From Rhodovulum kholense (GTDB taxonomy: Bacteria; Pseudomonadota; Alphaproteobacteria; Rhodobacterales; Rhodobacteraceae): 64,000 nt of DNA. The notes beneath the pieces were generated by a model. That model did no database searches and was not told where the DNA came from. It was given only the letters and a program-made list of their open reading frames with translations. Below, in pieces: positions 43,147 through 52,242 of the stretch (position 1 is its first letter; every line of letters begins with the position of its first letter). A program made the position numbers and the translations under genes. The DNA lies in the NCBI RefSeq assembly GCF_003053725.1, contig NZ_QAYC01000003.1, forward strand, positions 248,001 to 312,000, in the 5' to 3' direction.

Positions 43147-44184
43147 TCAGGCGCTCAGGGCCGCGCGGATCGCGCCTTCGTCGATATCGTCATGCTCGGC
43201 GATCACGACAAGCCGGGTGGCGCGGGTCTCGTCGGGCCCCCAGGGCCGGTCGAACTGATGGCGCACCCGCGCGCCAACTGCCTGCACCAGAAGCCGCATC
43301 GGCTTGCCCGCGACCGCGACATGGCCCTTGACCCGCAGGATGTTCTGCGTGCGCGCCAGCGCCTCGATCCGGGCCGAGAGCGCCTCGGGGTCGTCCTGTT
43401 CGGGCAGATCGACCACCACGCTTTCGAATTCGTCATGGTCATGCTCGGCGCCGCTGTCGTGATGGCTGGGCCGGGCGTCCAGATCATCCTCGGCGGCCGC
43501 GCCGAGCCCCAGGATCACGCGCGGATCGACCGCGCCCTCGGTCACCTCGACCACGGGCAGCGGGCGCGGCGCCTCGGCCTCGATCACGGCGCGGGCGGCG
43601 GCCACGCCTTCGGGCCCGGCCAGATCGGGCTTGGTCAGCAGCACGATATCGGCGCAGGCGATCTGGTCCTCGAAGACCTCGGACAGCGGGGTTTCGTGAT
43701 CGAGGCTGTCATCGGCGGCGCGCTGGGCATCGACGGCGGCGACATTCGGCGCGAAGCGGCCCGCGGCCACGGCCTCGGCATCGGCCACCGCGATCACCCC
43801 GTCGACGGTGATGCGCGAGCGGATCGCGGGCCAGTCGAACGCCTTCAGCAGAGGTTTCGGCAGGGCCAGCCCCGAGGTCTCGATCAGGATATGGTCGGGG
43901 CGCGGGTCAAGCTGCAAAAGCGCCTCCATCGTCGGGATGAACTCGTCGGCGACGGTGCAGCAGATGCAGCCATTGGCCAGTTCCACCACGTTCTCGGCCG
44001 GGCAGTCGGGCAGGGCGCAGCCCTTCAGGATCTCGCCATCGACGCCGACATCGCCGAATTCGTTGACCAGGACGGCCAGCCGGCGGCCGCCCGCATTCTG
44101 CATCAGGTGGCGGATCAGCGTGGTCTTGCCCGAGCCCAGAAAGCCGGTGACGACGGTGACGGGAAGCTTGGCGAGATCGGTCAT
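43147..44184 (-). CDS. cobW: Cobalamin-cluster GTPase CobW
   Basis: Zn/Co-metallochaperone GTPase of the COG0523 family, thought to help cobalt delivery to CobN. The 345-residue product has Walker A TGFLGSGKTTLIRHL near residue 14, the metal-binding GCICCT motif near residue 72, VLLTKPDLA as guanine-specificity region and a His-rich segment HHDSGAEHDHDEF near residue 247. Start ATG 44184 overlaps the DUF1636 stop by 4 bp and gives the normal family start MTDLAKLPVTVVTGFLGSGKTT region. It directly precedes cobN, its usual partner. Confidence 0.95.
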   Translation of the reverse strand: MTDLAKLPVTVVTGFLGSGKTTLIRHLMQNAGGRRLAVLVNEFGDVGVDGEILKGCALPDCPAENVVELANGCICCTVADEFIPTMEALLQLDPRPDHILIETSGLALPKPLLKAFDWPAIRSRITVDGVIAVADAEAVAAGRFAPNVAAVDAQRAADDSLDHETPLSEVFEDQIACADIVLLTKPDLAGPEGVAAARAVIEAEAPRPLPVVEVTEGAVDPRVILGLGAAAEDDLDARPSHHDSGAEHDHDEFESVVVDLPEQDDPEALSARIEALARTQNILRVKGHVAVAGKPMRLLVQAVGARVRHQFDRPWGPDETRATRLVVIAEHDDIDEGAIRAALSA

Positions 44185-44564
44185 TTCAGGGCCTCCATGG
44201 GCGGGATGCGGGCAATGCAGTTCTTGCGGAAATGCTCGGGGCGTTCGCGCCAGGGCACGAGCCCGTCGGCGGCGTCGCGATAGGCACGGGCGCCCTCGGC
44301 GAGGATGGGCGCGCCGGTCGTCTCGTCGAAATTGCCATAGACATAGGTCCAGCGGCCCGGCCCCCGCAGCGCGACGGTGCAACCCGAGGCACAGGCCGAG
44401 AGGCATTCGACGGGCACAAGGCGCACGCCGTCGGGCAAGCCATGGGCGCGGACGGCCTCGTGAAGCAGGCTGCCCGGACGGGGGGTATCGGGATCGGCGG
44501 GCTGGCGGCGCTTGCAGGTCGTGCAGACCAGCAGCTCGACCGCGGCGGGCTCGGGCGCGCTCAT
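44181..44564 (-). CDS. DUF1636 metal-binding protein
   Basis: A 127-residue protein with cysteines spaced like a thioredoxin-fold 2Fe-2S ferredoxin: LLVCTTCKRR near residue 12 and VECLSACASGCTVAL near residue 55. DUF1636 genes are commonly found beside cobW and cobN, but the function is unproven; iron-sulfur or cobalt binding is a reasonable guess. Start ATG 44564 gives MSAPEPAAVELLVCTTC; a longer in-frame extension has no support. It is the first gene after the second cobalamin riboswitch and overlaps cobW by 4 bp. Confidence 0.85.
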   Translation of the reverse strand: MSAPEPAAVELLVCTTCKRRQPADPDTPRPGSLLHEAVRAHGLPDGVRLVPVECLSACASGCTVALRGPGRWTYVYGNFDETTGAPILAEGARAYRDAADGLVPWRERPEHFRKNCIARIPPMEALK

Positions 44565-44714
44565 GCCGGACAGGCCCGGCGCATGAAGGAGCGGCAGAAG
44601 GAAACGGAAACACTCATCGTCGGGCCCCACTTGGTCGGGGGACAAGGGCGAAGCGCGGGCAGAGCCGAAGCCGGACCCGACACCGGAACACCCCGTCCGG
44701 TTCACGTCGTTCGG

Positions 44715-44911
44715 GCTGGCAGGTCTCCCGGCTTGCGGATGTCAGAGGCGGGGCCTCTGGCGGCGGCCCTGCCTTCCCAGCCTCATCGGGCCAGTGGCAG
44801 CGGGCGGCCTCTCCGGTCACGGTCGCGGGGGCGGCTGCGCTTGAAGGCCCGATGCATCGACTCCGGCCTCTGGCGCATTCCCTTTTCACCCGTCCTGAGG
44901 CGGGCACCAGC
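44715..44911 (-). ncRNA. Cobalamin riboswitch upstream of the DUF1636-cobW-cobN operon
   Basis: Read on the minus strand, the core elements are AAAAGGGAATGCG (about 44887-44875), CCCCGCGACCGTGACCGG (about 44831-44814), GCCACTGGCCC, GGGAAGGC and the B12 box AGCCGGGAGACCTGCC with one change from consensus. P1 is GCTGG (44911-44907) with CCAGC (44719-44715). The leader from P1 to the DUF1636 ATG is about 150 nt and contains a CCGGA/TCCGG hairpin. It should lower expression of the cob operon when B12 is abundant. Confidence 0.94.
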
Positions 44912-44919
44912 GCCGCGTG

Positions 44920-44948
44920 TCATGCCCGCCTCGCGCGGGTCTTGTCAA
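44920..44948 (-). promoter_or_regulatory. Predicted promoter of the cob operon, overlapping the cobZ stop codon
   Basis: On the minus strand TTGACA occupies 44948-44943 and contains the TGA stop of cobZ (44947-44945). A weak -10 region (GCATGA) follows after 17 bp, just before the riboswitch. The string TTGACAAGACCCG closely matches TTGACAAGTCCCG ahead of the other riboswitch. Confidence 0.55.
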
Positions 44949-47458
44949 GCGCGATGGTCGGGGCCGGGGCGGCGGGCGGCCTCTTCGCCCGCATGGCGGA
45001 TCAGCGCGAGGCCGCGAAACCCGCCATGGCCGAGCTTGCCGAAGGGCAGCGCCAGCACCAGCCCCAGCACCGCGCCCAGATGCAGTGCCAGCATCAGCCC
45101 CATGGCGGCGCCGTCGCGCAAGGCCAGAAGCGCAAGGCCCGAGGCTGCGACGATGGCAAGCTGCGCCCGAAGCCCGCGATTGGCGGCCTGCATGCGCGCC
45201 GCGGCAGGTCGGCGGTCGGCGGTCCGGTGCCAGCGTTCGAGCCCGGCGAGCCCCCCCAGCATGGCGATGCCGCCAAGGCTGCCCAGCAGCACGGGCGCGC
45301 TGGCCAGCGGATAGGGCGCAAGCGCGCCGCCCAGATGTAGGACGGCTCCGGCAAGGGTTGCGAGCGCGGTCAGCGCGGTGCCTGTGACCAGCAGGTGATG
45401 GCTCCAGCGCCGCGCCCGCCCCACCGGGCCGTGCGCCCCATCGCAGGCGCGCGCGGCCCCGAGATTGGCGAGCGTCAGCGCATCGCGGCAGCCCCGGCCA
45501 AGGCTTGCGAGCGAGGGCCGGGCGACCGGGCCGCCGGTTGCGCGCCAGAACCGCCAGAGCCGCAGCCCGAGGCCAAGACCGGCCCCCGCGAAGGCCAGTG
45601 CCGCGCCGCCCGCCATCGCCGCGTGTGGGATCACCGCATAGAAGGCGCCGGGCCCGGTTCTTGGGGAAAAAAGAACTTCGGGCGGGAGCAGGATCAGGGC
45701 GGCCAGCGGCAGGCCGATCAGGCATATCAGGAAGATCAGGTCGGGCAGGCGCGGGGGCAGCCCTGCTGCGTGATCGGCGGCGCGCGCGGCGGCCAGCGCC
45801 GCGGGCAGGTTGACGGCCAGCGCATGGGGCGGCGCGTATTGGCAGTCGTAATGGCAGGACCGGCAGTCATGGCAGAGATGGGCCAGATGGCGCAGATCGC
45901 CCGCCGTGAGGTCCGGGCGCCGCCGGGCCGCCGGAAAGACCGCGCAAAGCCCGGTGCAGAAGCCGCAGGTATTGCAGATGTTCAGCGCGCGGGCGGCCTC
46001 GGCCCAGGGCTCCGGGTCGGTTTCGGCTGCGGGCGCTTCGGGCATGGGCCGTGGCGCGCGCGCCGCGATGCCGGCGCCTGCAAACGCGGCCGCGCCTGCC
46101 CCGGCGATGCGGCCGAAGACGCCGCCGACGGTCAGCCCGGTGCCCGAGAGATAGCCCTCGCCCAGCACCGCGCCGGTCATCGCGGCGCCCGCGGCAAAGA
46201 CCCGGTGCGCGGTGCCGCCGCCCTCAAGCCGGACCCGTGCTGTCGCGTCGACCGCGACCCCGTGGCGGGTGAAGCCGAGCCCCGGCACCAGCGGGATCGC
46301 CGCAAAGGGCGGCCGGGCGAGGGACAGGCCGCCGGGGCGGCTTCGGGGCGGGTCGAGCGGGGCGTCTTCCGTTGCTGTCTGCAGCGTCCGGGTCAACCCC
46401 TCGGCATCGATGCCGCAGAGCCGGGCGAGTTCGGTCGGGCTGTCGGCGGCAAGCGGCGGGTAGAGGAGCGGCGGCAGCCGCCGGGCGCCCTCGGCGTCGA
46501 GGATCAGCCAGGCGCGCGGATCGGCGCGCTCTGCCAGCGCCCGGCCCCAGACCGAATAGCGCGCCGATCCGGTCTCGGCGCCCTCGTCGCGGAACCGCCG
46601 CCCGTCCGCGTCGACGACAAGGCCGACCTGCATCCCGTCGGCGCGGCTGACGATGCCCGCGTCGTCCCGTGGCGCGCGCGCATCGACGGCGACCAGATGC
46701 CCGTCGCCGGGCCGCCCGGCCGTCTTTGCACCGTGCGCCATCAGCCACAGAAGCGGCGCGCCGTCCTGATGCGGCGTGCCGCGATTGGCGAACGCGTCCG
46801 CGCCGGGGCCGAGATGGCGGATCAGTTCGGCCCGGTTGGCGCCGTAGCCGCCCGAGGCGAGGATCAGCGCCCCGGCCTCGACGGCGCGGGGACCGTCGGG
46901 CGTTTCGGCGGTCAGGACCAGCGGGCGATCCTCGGCCCAGCCTTGGGGAAGCGCGTCGATCCGCCAGCCGCAAAGGATCTCTACCCCCAGCCCTTCGGCG
47001 CAACGGACAAGCGTGTTGGTCAGCGCCTGCCCGCCGCCCCGGAAGAAGGCGGTGCGGCGCGAGAAGGGCAGGTTGCCCTCGGCCCAGGGCTCGAAGGCGA
47101 CGCCCCGAGCGGCCAGCCAGGGGCCGAGCCCGGCCGAGCCCTCGGCCAGAACGGCCCCGAGGCCGGTTTCGGTCGGGGAAAGCCGCGCCAGATCGGTGGC
47201 GAACTCGGCCGCCGGATAGCCGCCGCGCTGCCACGGCGTCTCGCGGTCATGGGCCAGACGGATGTTGCGGCAATGGCGGGTATTGCCGCCCAGAAGCGTC
47301 GGCGGAGCCGGGTCGATCAGCGTCACCGCCACGCCTTGCAGACGCGCCTCGATGGCCGCGACGAGGCCCGCAAAGCCCGCGCCCGCGACCAGCACCCCGG
47401 TCGCGAGCGGGGCCGGGCGGGTGCCCGCGATCGGGGCGGCGGGGTCGGGGTCGGGCAT
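44945..47458 (-). CDS. cobZ: CobZ, flavin/iron-sulfur precorrin-3B synthase (TcuA-TcuB fusion)
   Basis: CobZ was described from R. capsulatus as the flavin-, Fe-S- and haem-containing replacement for CobG, making precorrin-3B. This 837-residue protein has that fused plan. Residues about 20-480 form an FAD-dependent TcuA-like dehydrogenase (GVLVAGAGFAGLVAAIEARL, GGNTRHCRNIR, ALILASGGYGANRAEL and GEGYLSGTGLTVGGVFG). About 490-570 hold two cysteine clusters (CNTCGFCTGLC and CHDCRSCHYDC). About 585-800 form a TcuB/CitB-like membrane domain with roughly six hydrophobic segments and His residues that could bind haem. No cobG is seen, and all other ring-modifying genes are nearby. It lies upstream of the riboswitch and so is probably not under its control. 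Confidence 0.9.
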   Translation of the reverse strand: MPDPDPAAPIAGTRPAPLATGVLVAGAGFAGLVAAIEARLQGVAVTLIDPAPPTLLGGNTRHCRNIRLAHDRETPWQRGGYPAAEFATDLARLSPTETGLGAVLAEGSAGLGPWLAARGVAFEPWAEGNLPFSRRTAFFRGGGQALTNTLVRCAEGLGVEILCGWRIDALPQGWAEDRPLVLTAETPDGPRAVEAGALILASGGYGANRAELIRHLGPGADAFANRGTPHQDGAPLLWLMAHGAKTAGRPGDGHLVAVDARAPRDDAGIVSRADGMQVGLVVDADGRRFRDEGAETGSARYSVWGRALAERADPRAWLILDAEGARRLPPLLYPPLAADSPTELARLCGIDAEGLTRTLQTATEDAPLDPPRSRPGGLSLARPPFAAIPLVPGLGFTRHGVAVDATARVRLEGGGTAHRVFAAGAAMTGAVLGEGYLSGTGLTVGGVFGRIAGAGAAAFAGAGIAARAPRPMPEAPAAETDPEPWAEAARALNICNTCGFCTGLCAVFPAARRRPDLTAGDLRHLAHLCHDCRSCHYDCQYAPPHALAVNLPAALAAARAADHAAGLPPRLPDLIFLICLIGLPLAALILLPPEVLFSPRTGPGAFYAVIPHAAMAGGAALAFAGAGLGLGLRLWRFWRATGGPVARPSLASLGRGCRDALTLANLGAARACDGAHGPVGRARRWSHHLLVTGTALTALATLAGAVLHLGGALAPYPLASAPVLLGSLGGIAMLGGLAGLERWHRTADRRPAAARMQAANRGLRAQLAIVAASGLALLALRDGAAMGLMLALHLGAVLGLVLALPFGKLGHGGFRGLALIRHAGEEAARRPGPDHRA

Positions 47459-47583
47459 CGGGGAACCTTCGCGGGGCCGGGTCGGACCCCGTTGAACCCG
47501 CCCGGGGGCGCAAGATCAAGCCGGAAGATCGGCCGCGCCCGCCGGGCGGGGCATCGTGACTGGACGCGCCGCCCGGGCCGAGG

Positions 47584-49158
47584 TCACTCGGTGGCGATGC
47601 GCCCGTCGAGACGGGGCGTATAGGGCGCCCGGGCGGCCAGATAGTCGGCCGTCACATCGGCCAGATCGGGGCCGAAATCATAGACCTCGCGCGCGTCGAG
47701 GAACATGGCATAGCCGTCGCCGCCGTTCCGGACATAGTTGTTCGACACAAGCCCGTAGGACTTTTCGGGATCGAGCGGCAGCCACTCGGCACCTTCCTGC
47801 ACCTCGACCGTGCGCAGCCGCTGGCCGGGCTCGGCCTCGGGGTCCCAGGTGAAGCGCAGCCCCGCGACCTGCGGGAAGCGGCCCGCGCCTTCCTCGACCT
47901 GGCTCAGACCGTGTTCCAGTGCCGCGCGCACCGTCGCGCCGGGGACGTGGAACGTGGACAGCGTGTTCTGGAAGGGCAGCACCGTCAGCACTTCGCCCAT
48001 GGTCACCGAACCCTCATCGATCGAGGCGCGCACGCCCCCGCCATTCTGAAGCGCGATCTGGATGCCCTGGCTGCGCACCCGGTCGAGCATCGCCTCGGCC
48101 ACCAGATTGCCCATCTGGCATTCGCCCGCGCGGCAGGAGCCGCGTTCGCCGTCGATGGGGGCGGTGGTTTCGGCCACGACCTTCTGGCGGATCTCTTCCA
48201 GCGGCTGCGCCAGTTCGGCGACCCGGGCCTTGACGCCCTCGTCCTCGGCGACCGAGGCATCGAGAAGGATCGGCGCGCCCTCGGCCGAGACCAGCTTGCC
48301 CGCATCGTCGAAGACCACGTTCAGCCGCCCGAGATACTTGCCATAGCCATAGGCCTGCACGATGGCGGTGTCGCCCACCATGGTCGGGTAGGGGCCTGCG
48401 GCGGTCTCGTCGGTATTCGACAGAAGCGTATGGCTGTGGCCACCGACGATCACATCGACGCCGCTGGTACCTGCCGCGATCCGCTTGTCGGCCTCATAGC
48501 CCGAATGGCTGAGCAGGACGATCTTGTCGATGCCCTCGGCGGTCAGGCGGTCGACCTCGGCCTGGACCGCGTCGATGGGATCGGTGAAGACGATATTGGG
48601 GCCGGGGCTGGCCAGTTCGGGGTTGTCGCGGGGGGTGAGGCCGATCACGCCGATCCGTTCGTCCGCTTCCTCGATCACGACCGATTTCCGGATCCTGTCC
48701 TTCAGCTGCGGTTCGGCCGAGAGATCGGCATTGGCCATCAGAAGCGGCATCGTCAGCCGGGCGGCGAATTCGGCCAGCACCTCGGGGCCGTCGTCGAATT
48801 CGTGGTTGCCGACGGCCATGGCGTCATAGCCCAGCCGGTTGACCATCTCGGAGGCGGCCTTGCCCTTGTAATAGGTGTAGAACAGCGTGCCCTGGAACTG
48901 ATCGCCCGCATCGAGCAGCAGGCTCGGCCCGCCCTCGGCCCGGGCCGCGGCGATGGCAGTGGCCAGCCGCGCCGACCCCCCGAAGCAGTCCCCGGCCTGG
49001 TTGTCCTCTTCGGGGCAGCCCGAATCGTATTTCGAGATCGGCTCCAGCCGGGCATGCACATCGTTGGTGTGCAGCAGGGTCAGCGCGAACTCGGCCTGTG
49101 CCGCGCCGCCGGACAGCAGCGCCAGCACCGCCGCCGAGGAGAGGATGCGCATGGTCAT
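47584..49158 (-). CDS. Periplasmic 5'-nucleotidase / UshA family phosphoesterase
   Basis: Secreted metallophosphoesterase that dephosphorylates nucleotides or nucleotide sugars. The 524-residue product has a signal peptide (residues 1-22, ending AAQA) and an N-terminal dimetal domain with LLHTNDVHARLEP, DAGDQFQGTLFY, VGNHEFDDG and VGGHSHT. Its C-terminal substrate domain includes LQNGGGVRASIDEG and SNNYVRNGGDGY. Length fits UshA-like enzymes. Start ATG 49158 has GGAG about 9 bp upstream; ATG 49152 is also possible. It is monocistronic, 125 bp upstream of cobZ on the same strand. Confidence 0.94.
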   Translation of the reverse strand: MTMRILSSAAVLALLSGGAAQAEFALTLLHTNDVHARLEPISKYDSGCPEEDNQAGDCFGGSARLATAIAAARAEGGPSLLLDAGDQFQGTLFYTYYKGKAASEMVNRLGYDAMAVGNHEFDDGPEVLAEFAARLTMPLLMANADLSAEPQLKDRIRKSVVIEEADERIGVIGLTPRDNPELASPGPNIVFTDPIDAVQAEVDRLTAEGIDKIVLLSHSGYEADKRIAAGTSGVDVIVGGHSHTLLSNTDETAAGPYPTMVGDTAIVQAYGYGKYLGRLNVVFDDAGKLVSAEGAPILLDASVAEDEGVKARVAELAQPLEEIRQKVVAETTAPIDGERGSCRAGECQMGNLVAEAMLDRVRSQGIQIALQNGGGVRASIDEGSVTMGEVLTVLPFQNTLSTFHVPGATVRAALEHGLSQVEEGAGRFPQVAGLRFTWDPEAEPGQRLRTVEVQEGAEWLPLDPEKSYGLVSNNYVRNGGDGYAMFLDAREVYDFGPDLADVTADYLAARAPYTPRLDGRIATE

Positions 49159-49267
49159 CGGTCAGGGTCTCCATCTGGGTTGACGCGGGCCAGAGTGGCG
49201 CGGTTCGATGGGGCTGTCAAAGCCCGCCGCGCTTGACCCGGGGCGCGGCAGGGGGCATGTCGGGCAC

Positions 49268-49606
49268 ATGCTGATCTACAAGATTTTCCGCCGCGCCGAA
49301 TGGGACGCGCTCCGCGAGCGGGGCGCCAGCCTTGGCGCGCCGGTCGATCTGGCCGATGGCTTCATTCACCTGTCGACCGCCGAGCAGGTGACCGGCACCG
49401 CCGAGAAGCATTTTGCGGGGGAAAGCGATCTGGTGCTGGTCGCTGTCGAGGCCGACAGGCTGGGGGCGGACCTGAAATGGGAGCCCTCGCGCGGGGGCGC
49501 GCTGTTTCCGCATCTTTACCGCGAGCTTCGGCTTGCCGATCTGGTCTGGGACAAGTCGCTGCCGCTGGGTGCCACGGGCCATATCTTTCCCGAGGGGGTG
49601 GTATGA
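49268..49606 (+). CDS. DUF952 domain protein
   Basis: A 112-residue cytoplasmic protein of the DUF952 family: [18 protein letters not shown] at the start, [12 protein letters not shown] near residue 35 and [13 protein letters not shown] near residue 78. The fold resembles ADP-ribosyltransferase-like or glutathione-transferase-like small domains in some analyses, but no activity is established. Start ATG 49268 is chosen because the family begins exactly there. Its stop overlaps the pyrD start (ATGA), so it is translationally coupled to pyrimidine synthesis. Confidence 0.86.
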   Translation: MLIYKIFRRAEWDALRERGASLGAPVDLADGFIHLSTAEQVTGTAEKHFAGESDLVLVAVEADRLGADLKWEPSRGGALFPHLYRELRLADLVWDKSLPLGATGHIFPEGVV

Positions 49607-50661
49607 CGCCGCTCGAACGTGCGGGTCTTGCGGTGTTTCACCGGATGGACCCCGAACGCGCCCATGCGCTGTCGCTGACGGCGCTGCAAAGCGGGCTCGT
49701 GCCGCTGCCGGGGCGGCTCACCAGCCCGCGCCTTGCAACGGATCTGGCCGGGTTGTCGCTGCCCAATCCGGTCGGTCTTGCGGCAGGCTATGACAAGAAC
49801 GCGGTGGCGCTGGGCCCGCTGATGTGCGCGGGCTTCGGCTTTCTCGAGGTCGGCGCGGCGACGCCCCGCCCGCAGCCCGGCAATCCGCGGCCGCGGCTGT
49901 TCCGGCTGATCGAGGACCGGGCGGCGATCAACCGCTTTGGCTTCAACAATGACGGCATGGAGGCGATCGGTGCCCGGCTGGCGGCGCGCCCCGCGGGCGT
50001 GCCGGTGGGGCTGAACCTCGGCGCCAACAAGGACAGCGCCGACCGTGCGGCCGATTTCGCGACGGTTTTGGCGGCGTGCGGCGCGCATGTGGATTTCGCG
50101 ACCGTGAACGTGTCCTCGCCCAATACCGAAAAGCTGCGCGATCTGCAGGGGCATGCCGCGCTGACGGCGTTGCTGGCGGGCGTGATGGCCGCGCGGGCGG
50201 AACTTTCCCGCCCGATCCCGGTTTTCCTCAAGATCGCGCCGGATCTGACCGACGCCGAGATCGACGATATCGCTCAGGTGGCGCTGGAGGCCGGGGTCTC
50301 CGGCATCGTCGCCACCAACACGACGCTGGCCCGGGCCGGGCTGAAAAGCCCGGAGGCGGGGCAGGCCGGGGGGCTTTCGGGCGCGCCGCTTTTCGCCCGG
50401 TCGACCCGGGTGCTGGCGCGGCTGTCGGCCGCCACCTGTGGCCGTCTTCCCCTGATCGGGGTGGGCGGCGTGGGCTCGGCCGAAGAGGCCTATGCCAAGA
50501 TCCGCGCGGGCGCCTCGGCGGTGCAGCTTTACACCGCGCTTGTCTATGGCGGCATGAGCCTCGTGCGCGACATCGTCGACGGGCTTGACCTGCTGCTGGC
50601 GCGGGACGGCTTTGCGCATGTCGCCGAGGCCGTGGGCACCGGACGAAAGGATTGGGAATGA
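49603..50661 (+). CDS. pyrD: Dihydroorotate dehydrogenase (quinone), class 2
   Basis: Membrane-associated flavoenzyme that oxidises dihydroorotate to orotate with quinone as acceptor. The 352-residue product has the N-terminal amphipathic helix ([21 protein letters not shown]), [27 protein letters not shown], the catalytic Ser in [15 protein letters not shown], and the FMN phosphate site [21 protein letters not shown]. This is the class 2 form. It overlaps DUF952 upstream and the ArsC-like gene downstream by 4 bp each. Confidence 0.97.
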   Translation: MTPLERAGLAVFHRMDPERAHALSLTALQSGLVPLPGRLTSPRLATDLAGLSLPNPVGLAAGYDKNAVALGPLMCAGFGFLEVGAATPRPQPGNPRPRLFRLIEDRAAINRFGFNNDGMEAIGARLAARPAGVPVGLNLGANKDSADRAADFATVLAACGAHVDFATVNVSSPNTEKLRDLQGHAALTALLAGVMAARAELSRPIPVFLKIAPDLTDAEIDDIAQVALEAGVSGIVATNTTLARAGLKSPEAGQAGGLSGAPLFARSTRVLARLSAATCGRLPLIGVGGVGSAEEAYAKIRAGASAVQLYTALVYGGMSLVRDIVDGLDLLLARDGFAHVAEAVGTGRKDWE

Positions 50662-51011
50662 CCGGCATCGTGATCTGGCACAACCCGCGCTGTTCGAAAT
50701 CGCGCGAGGCGCTGCGGCTTCTGGAAGAGAAGGGGGCCGAGCCGACCGTTCGGCGCTATCTGGACGTGCCGCCGACCGAAAAGGAACTGCGCGAGACGCT
50801 TGACATGCTGGGCGGACCCGCCATCGACATGATGCGCACGGGCGAGGATGTGTTTTCGGATCTCGACCTGACGAAGGACGCGCCCGACGAGGTGCTGATC
50901 GCCGCCATGGCCGCCCATCCCAGGCTGATCGAGCGGCCGATTGCGATGGCCGATGGCCGCGCCGTGCTGGGCCGTCCGCCCGAGCGGGTGCTGGATCTGC
51001 TGGAAAACTGA
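50658..51011 (+). CDS. ArsC family reductase
   Basis: A 117-residue glutaredoxin-like protein of the ArsC/Spx group. [20 protein letters not shown] near the N-terminus holds the active-site Cys (residue about 12). [26 protein letters not shown] at the end matches arsenate reductases with the conserved I-x-R-P. Detoxification of arsenate with glutathione/glutaredoxin is the family role, yet no ars operon is nearby and the gene is coupled to pyrD, so a housekeeping thiol role is possible. Start ATG 50658 overlaps the pyrD stop. Confidence 0.88.
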   Translation: MTGIVIWHNPRCSKSREALRLLEEKGAEPTVRRYLDVPPTEKELRETLDMLGGPAIDMMRTGEDVFSDLDLTKDAPDEVLIAAMAAHPRLIERPIAMADGRAVLGRPPERVLDLLEN

Positions 51012-51040
51012 GCCCGGAGGCGGGCGGTGACGGGGGCCGA

Positions 51041-51080
51041 ACTGGGGACGGGGGCGGAAGCCCCCCGTGAAGCCCCCAGT
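51041..51080. terminator. Long hairpin between arsC-like gene and carA, probable bidirectional terminator
   Basis: Outer stem ACTGGGG (51041-51047) pairs with CCCCAGT (51074-51080) and inner stem ACGGGGGC (51048-51055) pairs with GCCCCCCGT (51060-51068), one base bulged, around a GGAA loop. It fills the 73 bp between two convergent genes. There is no long T-run on either side. Confidence 0.65.
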
Positions 51081-51084
51081 CCGG

Positions 51085-52242
51085 TCAGGCCTGCTGGCGC
51101 TCGGCCATGGCGTCCGCGAAGCGTTCGAACAGGTAATAGCTGTCCTGCGGACCCGGGCTCGCCTCGGGGTGATACTGCACCGAGAAGACCGGGCGGCCGG
51201 TCATCCGGATGCCGCAATTCGACCCGTCGAACAGCGACACATGGGTTTCCTTGACGCCCTCGGGCAGGGTCTGGCTGTCCACGGTGAAGCCGTGGTTCAT
51301 TGAGGTGATCTCGACCTTGCCGGTTTCCAGATCCTTGACCGGGTGGTTCGCGCCGTGATGGCCGTGGTTCATCTTGACGGTCTTGGCGCCCAGCGCCAAC
51401 GCCAGCATCTGGTGGCCGAGGCAGATTCCGAACAGCGGCACGTCCTTTTCCAGAACCTTGCGGATCATCGGCACCGCATAATCCCCGGTCGCCGCCGGAT
51501 CGCCCGGGCCGTTCGACAGGAAGACGCCTTCGGGATCCAGCGCCAGCACGTCCTCGGCGGTCGCGGTCGCGGGCAGCACGGTCACGTCGCAGCCGGCCGA
51601 GGCCAGGCAGCGCAGGATGTTGCGCTTGGCGCCATAGTCGATGGCAACGACCCGGTGGCCGGGCTCGGTCCGTTTGGCGTGACCCTCGGGCCAGGCCCAG
51701 CGCATCTCGTCCCAGCGATAGCTCTGGGCGCAGGTCACGTCCTTGGCGAGGTCAAGCCCGACAAGTCCGGACCAGCCGCGCGCCTTGGCGACCAGCTTCT
51801 CGATGTCGAACCTGCCCTCGGGGTCATGGGCGATGGCCACATGCGGCGCGCCCTGCTGGCGGATCGCCCGGGTCAGCCGCCGGGTGTCGAGCCCGCCGAT
51901 GCCGATCCGGCCGCGCCGGGCCAGCCAGGTCTTCAGCTCTTCGGCGGCGCGCCAGTTCGACGGCTCGGTCGGGTCCCATTTCACCACCATGCCCTCGGCG
52001 ACGGGCTCGGCCGTCTCGTCGTCGTCGTCATTGACGCCGACATTGCCGACATGGGGGAAGGTGAAGGTCACAACCTGACCTGCATAGGACGGATCGGTCA
52101 TGATCTCCTGATAGCCGGTCATCGCCGTGTTGAAGCACAACTCGGCCACTGTTTCGCCCACGGCGCCGAAGCCCTGGCCGTAGAAAACTGTGCCATCTGC
52201 AAGGGTCAGGCAGGCGGTCGGGCGGGGCGTGGCGGCGGGCAT
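51085..52242 (-). CDS. carA: Carbamoyl-phosphate synthase small subunit
   Basis: Glutamine amidotransferase subunit supplying ammonia to CarB for carbamoyl phosphate (pyrimidines and arginine). The 385-residue product has the N-terminal CarA domain (LADGTVFYGQGFGAVGET, FNTAMTGYQEIMTDPSYAGQ) and the class I glutaminase with nucleophile Cys in LFGICLGHQMLALALGA and the His in FSVQYHPEASPGP. Start ATG 52242 has AGGAG 8 bp upstream. Divergent from the YqeY gene; carB is not in the window. Confidence 0.97.
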   Translation of the reverse strand: MPAATPRPTACLTLADGTVFYGQGFGAVGETVAELCFNTAMTGYQEIMTDPSYAGQVVTFTFPHVGNVGVNDDDDETAEPVAEGMVVKWDPTEPSNWRAAEELKTWLARRGRIGIGGLDTRRLTRAIRQQGAPHVAIAHDPEGRFDIEKLVAKARGWSGLVGLDLAKDVTCAQSYRWDEMRWAWPEGHAKRTEPGHRVVAIDYGAKRNILRCLASAGCDVTVLPATATAEDVLALDPEGVFLSNGPGDPAATGDYAVPMIRKVLEKDVPLFGICLGHQMLALALGAKTVKMNHGHHGANHPVKDLETGKVEITSMNHGFTVDSQTLPEGVKETHVSLFDGSNCGIRMTGRPVFSVQYHPEASPGPQDSYYLFERFADAMAERQQA

